Positions 41,395 through 48,061 of a DNA stretch of 48,061 nucleotides are shown in pieces. The DNA is taken from assembly GCF_010672085.1 (NCBI RefSeq), contig NZ_JAAHHT010000047.1, positions 1 to 48,061 on the forward strand, in the 5' to 3' direction. Every line of letters starts with the position of its first letter. Position 1 is the first letter of the stretch. The notes under the pieces were generated by a model. It had not been told where the DNA came from and made no database searches. It saw only the letters and a list, made by a program, of their open reading frames with translations. The DNA comes from Okeania sp. SIO3I5. Lineage in GTDB: Bacteria; Cyanobacteriota; Cyanobacteriia; Cyanobacteriales; Microcoleaceae. Position numbers and translations under genes: made by a program.

Positions 41395-44300
41395 TCAACT
41401 GAAATTGCCGTTTTGCTCAAAATTTTGAATTTGAGAATAAATAAAAAATAATTTTTCTACAGCTTCATTGATGAGAGTAGCTGCTGGATATTCGGCAACA
41501 ATATCTCTTAATATTATGATAGCCGATCTAACAACATCTTGATTTTTTCCAGTGGGAAATTCTCCTACTTCTGTCAAAATTTCCACTTGTTGTAAAGCTT
41601 CTTTTTTATCTGCTGGAGTTAAGCAAGTTTCAGTAGCGATCGCTAATCGTAATTCTGTCAAAGTTTCGGCTAAGTTAGGTTTATAAATGCCATGTAAATT
41701 TTGCCAACTCGGAGGTACTTCTGCGGCATTTTGACAAATAATTGGCAGCCAAGTTGCGCTCGGAAATTTATGTTCCATTCCTTGTAATTTTTCCCTAGCT
41801 TGTCGCATGGAAATATATAAAGATTTACCACTAGCAAATAATTGCATAAAATTCTGGAAAAATTGTTGGGCAACTACGTCTGGAACTGGTTCTCGCATAA
41901 CAATAATTGCTGGAATATGTAACCTAGCAAATTGTCTTGCTAAACCTAATCCATCGCAGGAATTAAATATAGCTAATTTGAGACCTCTACTAATAGCTAT
42001 TGTCAGGGCATTTTCTAATTCCTCAATTTTTAGTTTTGTTCGATCGCCTAAATCAAAATATCCGGTACTGCCATCTTTTTCACTTTTACTATGACCAGAA
42101 AAACAAATAATATCCCAACCTTTTTCATCCCATAATTTTTCATCTAATTCTTGGCGGTTTGGTTGAACTAAAAATATGATTTCTGCTTCATCGCCCAGAG
42201 TTAACAAAGATTTTTCATCTGCTGCAAGATTGAGACTTTTATCATTTCCAAAAATTGCTAAGATGCGGATTTTTTCCCTAGCAATATTTAACTTTTCGAC
42301 TCGGTTTGCTTCTGGGAGAGCTATGGCAGTTTCAGCCAATTTATAATCAGAGAAAAAATTCCATAAATGCCAGGGAAGGCGTTGCATTAAAACGTCAGAT
42401 GATTGAATAATTAATCGGACTCGATCTGAAGAGTTAATTTTAGTCCGCAGTTGATTTTCTATCTGAGCAAAACTAGGAGAAGTTAACCATTTATTCAGGA
42501 GAAGTTGCAACTTTTTTTCTAATTCCTGAATCTGACTAATTATTTTTTGTGCGTCTGTTGTAGAAACATTTGTTGCCTGGTCTGATTTAACTTTAATTCT
42601 TGAGAAAAAACTGTGTAAGTCTCTTAATTTTTGATATTTTTCGCTCCAGTCTTGATAGAGTTGTGGAATTTTTTTATTTGCCGTTAAGTGACTAGCAAAG
42701 GAAGTTGGTAAAGGATGTCCGTCTGACCAAATATAAGCTTTAATTCCGGTAAACCCTGTTGTAAAGTTTCCTCCTTCAAAATTGAGAATAACTAATTTTT
42801 CTCTGCTAATAGTACGGGCAGGATTTTGAATTTTTAATAGCTGATTCATAAAGAACATTCGATATTCAGTCTCCTCAGTTTTGCGACGGTTGAGACTAAC
42901 TTGTTTTTCTATTACTGCCAACTCTTGCTGATATTTTTCTTCTAGCAGTCTCACATTTTCATCATAAATTTGTACAAACTCCCGATGAATTTTTTCTTTG
43001 TTAGTTTCTGGAGGAACGTCGATTTTTACTACTACTACTCCATCGCCTTTATTTTCCATAGATTGAATTTCTATGGGGATGCCTTGATTTTCTACTTTTA
43101 CCTGTTGGAAAGATGACATAAATGCTTTGAAGTCAACTCCATTTCGGAAAATTAAATCTACAGTATTCAAGACTTCTTGGAATAATTTTGTAAAGTCTCC
43201 TTCTTGGAAATATCCACTACTTGGGCGACGCTCTCTATCGTCTGTTTCTGGTTTGGGTTTCTCCAATAAATAGATATATTTTGATTCAATATTATCGAGG
43301 ATAGTTGTGTGGTCAATATTCCAAGCTTCTAAACAAGTTCCTGACATTTGAGCGGTGGTAAAATTAGTGCCTATTGCTAATGCTTCGGTTAAATTTGCAT
43401 TGTTTAAATTGGCAGCTTGTAGAGAAGCTTCTCCTAAGTCTGCTAATTTTAAATTGGCATTACTTAAGTCGGCACTCATCAGGTTTGCTCCTCTTAAGTT
43501 TGCTTCTATATATTGTTGGTCTTTTCCCCATCCAGTTATTAATAACTCTCTGACTTTTATATCTTCTAATATAGTTGCTTCGACTCTAGCAAATTTTAAA
43601 TATTTGGTTTCTCGCCAGAATGTACGAGTAGCATTAACAAATCGAAAATTTGTGCTTTTAAGAACGGCGTGACTAAAGTCGGCATCCGTTAAATTTGCAT
43701 TTTTAAAACAAGTGCCTTTTATAGCTCCAATGGCAACAGCAAATTTAAGAATAAAAAGATTATTTTGGTCTTCAGCTAATATCTTTTTTGCCAGATGTTG
43801 AGCTATTAATATTAGGGTTAAATAAATAGCGATCGCCAGAATGATTAGCATTATGACATAAGGTGTTTCCCATCTTTTTATTTGATTTTTAGTAGCAATT
43901 CCTGTGAGAACTGCTGCGATAATATTCACCCATATTACTGCTGAATTTCCTGGTCGTTTATCAGAGATAATTTCAGCTAAAATAACTCCCAAACTGAGAG
44001 TAAAAATTAACATTAATATTGCTATTGCACAGATAATAAGGCTGAAAAGTATAATCACAGTTTTATTCTCAGAATCGCCATTATCAGTTAAGAAATTAGT
44101 GATGGCTCTAATCATCTGACCAAATCTAAAATCTGCCAACCACTTTGACAATTTAATAACTATGCTAGGTGATGTATGTGTTATTTCAAAAAAACTAAAA
44201 AAATTTACGATTTTCTTCTCACTAAAACCCAGCGATGCAAATATTACAGCTATTGTTAGTATCAAAATAATTAGACTAAATAAATGCCACCAAATTTTTT

Positions 44301-44676
44301 TAATTCCCTGTCGAACTATTATTACTAATAAGCCAATATTGATAAATTCTAGGATAGGAAAAACAACTGCACCAATCTGAATTGAAATTACTTGATTTAC
44401 TCTGCTAGAGATTAGCCTAATGGGAATAACAGTAGCACCACCTGCAGCTATACCTGCGGCTAAAAATAAGATAACTACCAGAATAAAAATAAGTCGAGTC
44501 TGAGATTTTGTTAATCCTGCTAAAGCATAATTGAACTTAGCACCCGTGAGATTTGCTCCGGTAAAATCTGCTCCTCTTATATCTGCAAAAGAAAAGTCTT
44601 CACCAGTCAAATCTTGATTTTTAAAAGAACGACATTGATAATTTTTGCGTGGTTGTTTAGATGAATGAATTAGCAT
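41395..44676 (-). CDS. Pentapeptide-repeat/membrane/CHAT caspase-like protein, paralogue 2
   Basis: This 1093-residue protein has the same architecture as its neighbours: start MLIHSSKQPRKNYQCRSFKN, pentapeptides, about six helices, pentapeptides again, coiled coil (VRLLEEKYQQELAVIEKQVS near 560), CHAT. The catalytic pair is near His862 (FSGHSK) and Cys907 (IFNSCDGLG). The membrane segment and the Ser/Thr-rich spacer differ strongly from paralogue 3, whereas the second pentapeptide block is nearly identical. The extra C-terminal helical tail (about 985-1093) is present. It is followed by the 127-bp repeat array, 21 bp after its stop. Confidence 0.88.
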   Translation of the reverse strand: MLIHSSKQPRKNYQCRSFKNQDLTGEDFSFADIRGADFTGANLTGAKFNYALAGLTKSQTRLIFILVVILFLAAGIAAGGATVIPIRLISSRVNQVISIQIGAVVFPILEFINIGLLVIIVRQGIKKIWWHLFSLIILILTIAVIFASLGFSEKKIVNFFSFFEITHTSPSIVIKLSKWLADFRFGQMIRAITNFLTDNGDSENKTVIILFSLIICAIAILMLIFTLSLGVILAEIISDKRPGNSAVIWVNIIAAVLTGIATKNQIKRWETPYVIMLIILAIAIYLTLILIAQHLAKKILAEDQNNLFILKFAVAIGAIKGTCFKNANLTDADFSHAVLKSTNFRFVNATRTFWRETKYLKFARVEATILEDIKVRELLITGWGKDQQYIEANLRGANLMSADLSNANLKLADLGEASLQAANLNNANLTEALAIGTNFTTAQMSGTCLEAWNIDHTTILDNIESKYIYLLEKPKPETDDRERRPSSGYFQEGDFTKLFQEVLNTVDLIFRNGVDFKAFMSSFQQVKVENQGIPIEIQSMENKGDGVVVVKIDVPPETNKEKIHREFVQIYDENVRLLEEKYQQELAVIEKQVSLNRRKTEETEYRMFFMNQLLKIQNPARTISREKLVILNFEGGNFTTGFTGIKAYIWSDGHPLPTSFASHLTANKKIPQLYQDWSEKYQKLRDLHSFFSRIKVKSDQATNVSTTDAQKIISQIQELEKKLQLLLNKWLTSPSFAQIENQLRTKINSSDRVRLIIQSSDVLMQRLPWHLWNFFSDYKLAETAIALPEANRVEKLNIAREKIRILAIFGNDKSLNLAADEKSLLTLGDEAEIIFLVQPNRQELDEKLWDEKGWDIICFSGHSKSEKDGSTGYFDLGDRTKLKIEELENALTIAISRGLKLAIFNSCDGLGLARQFARLHIPAIIVMREPVPDVVAQQFFQNFMQLFASGKSLYISMRQAREKLQGMEHKFPSATWLPIICQNAAEVPPSWQNLHGIYKPNLAETLTELRLAIATETCLTPADKKEALQQVEILTEVGEFPTGKNQDVVRSAIIILRDIVAEYPAATLINEAVEKLFFIYSQIQNFEQNGNFS

Positions 44677-44801
44677 AATTATTTACCTCGAAAAAATTAA
44701 GTAGAAAATTTATTGATTTAGTCCATTGATAATTAATAACTGTTAACTACTCCCCACACCTCCCACACCTCCCACACTTCCCACACCTCCCCATCCCCCT
44801 A
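44677..44801. repeat. Gap between CHAT paralogues with (CCCACACCTC)n decamers
   Basis: Four CCCACACYTC units occupy 44751-44790, just left of the second gene's upstream region and right after the shortened end of paralogue 1. No hairpin terminator or strong promoter is evident between the genes, which would allow co-transcription. Confidence 0.7.
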
Positions 44802-47800
44802 TCAGAAAGCTGATAACTGTTTCCAACTCGGAGCAACTTCTGCAGAATTTTGACAAATAACTGGCAACCAACTCGCACCAGGAAATTTATCTTCCATTAC
44901 TTGTAATTTTTCCCTCGCTTCTCGCACGGAAATATATAGAGATTTACCATTAGTAAATGACTGGATAAAATCCTCTAAAAATTTCTGGGCAACTACATCT
45001 GGAACTGCTTCTCGCATAACAATAATTGCCGGAATATGTAACTTGGCAAGTTGTCTTGCTAAACCTAATCCATCGCAAGAATTAAATATAGCTAATTGTA
45101 AACCTTTCCTAATAGTTTTTCCTAGGGAATGTTCTAATTCCTCAACTGTCATTTTTGTTTCATTTCCTAAATCAAAATATCCCGTACTTCCGTCAGACTT
45201 ACTTTGACTATGACCAGAAAAACAAATAATATCCCAACCTGTTTCATCCCATAATTTTTCATCTAATTCTTGCCGACTTGGTTTAACTAAAGAGACAATT
45301 TCTGCTTCCCTAGAGAGACTAGACAAATATTGTTTATCTGCCTCAACATTTATCCTTTCGTCATTTCCAAAAATTGCTAAGATGCGGATTTTTTCCCTAG
45401 CAATATTTAACTTTTCGACTCGGTTAGCTTCTGGCAAACCTATGGCAGTTTCCGCAAATTGATAATCAGAGAAAAAATTCCATAAGTGCCAGGGAATTCG
45501 CTGCATTAAAACATCTTCAGATTGGATAATTAACCTGACTTGATCTGAACGATTAAATCTAGTTCGTAGCTCCTTTTCGATTTTGTGAAAATTCGGATCG
45601 TTCAACCAATTGTTGAGGAGCGATCGCCACTCTTTCTCTAATTCCTTAATTTCCTGATATATGTCTTTTTTGGAAAAATTTGTTGTCTGCTGTTTCTTCA
45701 TTTTGATTCTAGGAAGGAAGCCGGAATTTTGATGGTATTCTATTAATTGTTTATATTTTTTACTCCAGTTTTGATAGAGCTGAGGAAATTTTAAATTCGG
45801 GGTTAAGTTACCTGTAAAAGAAATTGGTAAAGGATGATTGTCTGACCAAATATTTGCTCTAATAACTGGAAAACCTGTGGCAAAACTTCCCCCTTCAAAA
45901 TTGAGAGTCACCAAATAATTAGCAGAGGTTGATTTTTGAAATATCTGATTAACCAAAGATTTCATGTTTTGATTTTGCTCTTCGGAATGAGCATTTTGTT
46001 TCTTGATTTCTGCCAACTCTATCTGATACTTTCTCTCACTTTCTCGAAGATTTTGATTTATCTGTCGTTTGGTTTCTTGTAATTCTTGCTGATATTTTTT
46101 CTCTAATGATTGAACATTTTGCTCGTAAATTTCCATAAAGTCTCGATGAATTTTTTCTTTCTCGGTTTCTGGAGGTACATCGATTTTAATTACTACTACT
46201 CCATCACCTTTATTTTCCATCCCTCGAATTTTCATGGGGGTGTCTTGATTTTCTACTTGTATTGTTTTGAAAGAAGACATAAAGGCTGTAAAATCTACCC
46301 CATTTCGGAATATTAAATCTACAGTATTTAAGACTTCTGTGAATAATTTTGTAAAGTCTCCCTCTTGAAAATATCCACTACTAGGACGACGCTCTCTATC
46401 GTCTGTTTCTGGTTTCGCTTTTTCCAATAAATAGATATATTTTGATTCAATATGATCGAGGATAGTTGTATGGTCAATATTCCAAGCTTCTAAACAAGTT
46501 CCTGACATTTGAGCGGTAGTAAAATTAGTGCCTATTGCTAATGCTTCGGTTAAATTTGCGTTGTTTAAATTGGCAGCTTGTAGAGAAGATTCGCTTAAGT
46601 TTGCTAATTTTAAATTGGCATTACTAAGCTCGGCACTTATCAGGTTTGCTCCTCTCAAGTTGGCACTTATATAATCTTGGTCTTTTCCCCATCCAGTTAT
46701 TAATAATTCTCTGACTTTTATGTCTTCTAATATAGTTGCTTCGACTCTGGCAAATTTTAAATGTTTGGTTTCTCGCCAGAATGTTCTAGTAGCATTAACA
46801 AATCGAAAATTTGTGCTTTTAAGAATGGCGTGACTAAAGTCGGCATCCGTTAAATTTGCATTTTTAAAACAGGTGCCTCCGAGAGTTCCAATACCAACAG
46901 CAAGTCGGAGGAAAAAAATATTCTTTTCGTCTTCAGCTAATATCTTTTTTGCCAGATGTTGAGCTATTAACATTAGGATTAGACAAATAAATGCAGTAAT
47001 AACAACACCCATCCATAAATAAGACATATTGTCTCGATAATAGTCATCCCGGTTTCTCGCAAAATTTCCTGCTATAAGTGTTGCCAGTGTTCCTGTTATT
47101 CCTATTCCAACATTTGCTAACCATTTTTTAGCAATAAATTCAGCTAAAACTACTGCCAAACTAATAGTTGAAATTAGTACAAATATTGCCCCTATAGAGA
47201 TAATAAAAGTGACAATCGTCTCTATAACAGGATTCATATCTGTATTACCATTGAACCAATAATTTACATTTCTGAGAACATTGCCACCTCTAAATACTCT
47301 TAATTTTCCCAATAACCAAACAATGGAATCTGGTGCTTCTGAAATTCCGAAAAAATTGAAAATTCCCCTGGTTTTTTCCTCTCTCCTTGCCAACTGTGAA
47401 AGTAATGGAATTATTAGTATCATTAGACAAAGTAGATAATAAAAATATTTTATTGTTTCTGCAATTCCTTGACGAATAGTAATTACTAATAAACCAATAT
47501 TGAAAAGTTCTATAAATATGAAAACTGTTGAACTAAGATAATTTGGTTTCCATAATTTAGGAAGGAGAAATCTTGCAGGAACATCAAGAGCAACTACTGC
47601 TGCGATACCTGCAGTTACAAATAGGATAACTGTAATAATAAATAGTCTAATAACCTGAAATTTTGTTAATCCTGCTAAAGCATAATTGAAGTTAGCATTC
47701 GTGAGATTTGCTCCGGTAAAATCTGCTCCTCTTATATCTGCAAAAGAAAAGTCTTGATTAGTCAAATCTCGATTTTTAAAAGAACGACCTTGAAGATTTC

Positions 47801-47831
47801 TCCGTGGTTGTTTAGATGAATGATTTAGCAT
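44802..47831 (-). CDS. Pentapeptide-repeat/membrane/CHAT caspase-like protein, paralogue 1 (short C-terminus)
   Basis: This 1009-residue protein is the first of the series and starts MLNHSSKQPRRNLQGRSFKN. It has the same domain order, with a longer coiled coil (about 545-610, LEKKYQQELQETKRQINQNL and onward). The catalytic pair is near His874 (FSGHSQSK) and Cys919 (IFNSCDGLG). It stops at APSWKQLSAF, about 85 residues before the end of the other two, just after the CHAT core. The sequence downstream of the stop is repeat-like (CCCACACCTC decamers), so truncation by insertion or deletion is likely. It remains potentially active. Confidence 0.87.
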   Translation of the reverse strand: MLNHSSKQPRRNLQGRSFKNRDLTNQDFSFADIRGADFTGANLTNANFNYALAGLTKFQVIRLFIITVILFVTAGIAAVVALDVPARFLLPKLWKPNYLSSTVFIFIELFNIGLLVITIRQGIAETIKYFYYLLCLMILIIPLLSQLARREEKTRGIFNFFGISEAPDSIVWLLGKLRVFRGGNVLRNVNYWFNGNTDMNPVIETIVTFIISIGAIFVLISTISLAVVLAEFIAKKWLANVGIGITGTLATLIAGNFARNRDDYYRDNMSYLWMGVVITAFICLILMLIAQHLAKKILAEDEKNIFFLRLAVGIGTLGGTCFKNANLTDADFSHAILKSTNFRFVNATRTFWRETKHLKFARVEATILEDIKVRELLITGWGKDQDYISANLRGANLISAELSNANLKLANLSESSLQAANLNNANLTEALAIGTNFTTAQMSGTCLEAWNIDHTTILDHIESKYIYLLEKAKPETDDRERRPSSGYFQEGDFTKLFTEVLNTVDLIFRNGVDFTAFMSSFKTIQVENQDTPMKIRGMENKGDGVVVIKIDVPPETEKEKIHRDFMEIYEQNVQSLEKKYQQELQETKRQINQNLRESERKYQIELAEIKKQNAHSEEQNQNMKSLVNQIFQKSTSANYLVTLNFEGGSFATGFPVIRANIWSDNHPLPISFTGNLTPNLKFPQLYQNWSKKYKQLIEYHQNSGFLPRIKMKKQQTTNFSKKDIYQEIKELEKEWRSLLNNWLNDPNFHKIEKELRTRFNRSDQVRLIIQSEDVLMQRIPWHLWNFFSDYQFAETAIGLPEANRVEKLNIAREKIRILAIFGNDERINVEADKQYLSSLSREAEIVSLVKPSRQELDEKLWDETGWDIICFSGHSQSKSDGSTGYFDLGNETKMTVEELEHSLGKTIRKGLQLAIFNSCDGLGLARQLAKLHIPAIIVMREAVPDVVAQKFLEDFIQSFTNGKSLYISVREAREKLQVMEDKFPGASWLPVICQNSAEVAPSWKQLSAF

Positions 47832-48061
47832 AATTATTTGCTCCTGAAAAGTTATTAGAAAATTTATTTATGTAGTTAACTGATGTTTCAAAGTCCCCCT
47901 TCCCAAGGGGGATTTAGGGGGATTTTCAATGTGCCTCATAACTGTGGGATTAGATTTACTCCTGATCACTAATAACTGATAACTGTTAACTGATAACTGA
48001 AAATATATCCCCCCTAACCCCCCTTAGAAAGGGGGGAATTATTGGGATAGTTTTTTATTCG
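47832..48061. other. Upstream region of the CHAT array with C/G-run inverted repeats
   Basis: TTGCTCCTGAA (inverted AGGAG) gives the ribosome binding site of the first gene. AAGTCCCCCTTCCCAAGGGG at 47891 and CCCCCCTAACCCCCCTTAG at 48009 are dispersed-repeat blocks like those at 17340 and 20470. TAACTGATAACTG heptamers lie at 47970-48000. The promoter of the array probably lies here, but no -35/-10 pair stands out. Confidence 0.5.

Overview
The window reads as chromosome of a filamentous, AT-rich cyanobacterium. The evidence is scattered HIP1-type GCGATCGC octamers, a sufR-sufBCDS locus, a PEP-CTERM protein, a SigG-like ECF sigma factor and an xisI remnant, together with very repeat-rich intergenic DNA of the kind known from Trichodesmium/Okeania-like Oscillatoriales. 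The genus is an inference. Coding density is low and many intergenic gaps are filled with 7-bp tandem repeats, small inverted-repeat elements and decayed gene pieces.

Layout. 1-639: probable 5' end of a group II intron on the minus strand. 1.4-9.1 kb, plus strand: a CofE-like protein, a GNAT protein, RuvX, a DUF3727 protein, MltG and a YqeG-type HAD phosphatase. 9.1-10.5 kb: a VOC-like membrane protein whose 3' end has been duplicated. 11.5-16.2 kb: a gamma-glutamylcyclotransferase-like protein, an anti-sigma/sigma pair, MoaE, a HicB antitoxin with a broken HicA, and PyrB. 16.4-18.6 kb is a decay zone: a TauE/SafE permease whose 3' end runs into an antisense XisI remnant, a frameshifted PEP-CTERM gene and a second PEP-CTERM tail. 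19.1-24.2 kb: a PG-binding/C39 peptidase-like protein, NadC, a TerB-like gene and its broken neighbour (frameshift plus a 277-bp TA-flanked element), and a 5S rRNA gene with no 23S rRNA beside it.

24.4-32.2 kb: sufR is divergent from sufB, with a CAAC-N6-GTTG operator candidate between them. The sufB, sufC, sufD and sufS genes follow in the usual order, but a four-helix-bundle (S23-type) gene and many repeats lie between them. 32.3-37.0 kb: a DUF4177-like membrane protein, a His-rich exported protein divergent from a cytochrome b561-like protein, a CbiG-CobJ fusion with a repeat-derived linker, and a small antitoxin-like ORF.

37.0-47.8 kb is the most unusual region. Three very large minus-strand paralogues (1009-1096 aa) each combine N-terminal pentapeptide repeats, about six membrane helices, a second pentapeptide block, a coiled coil and a C-terminal CHAT (caspase-like) domain with intact His and Cys. 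The last gene overlaps a type IV pilin-like gene by 8 bp. Between the second and third paralogue lie four copies of an exact 127-bp-period repeat; three carry a short ORF with its own strong Shine-Dalgarno sequence. I infer that these form a membrane-anchored CHAT protease locus with a pilin-like partner. Its function cannot be read from the sequence.
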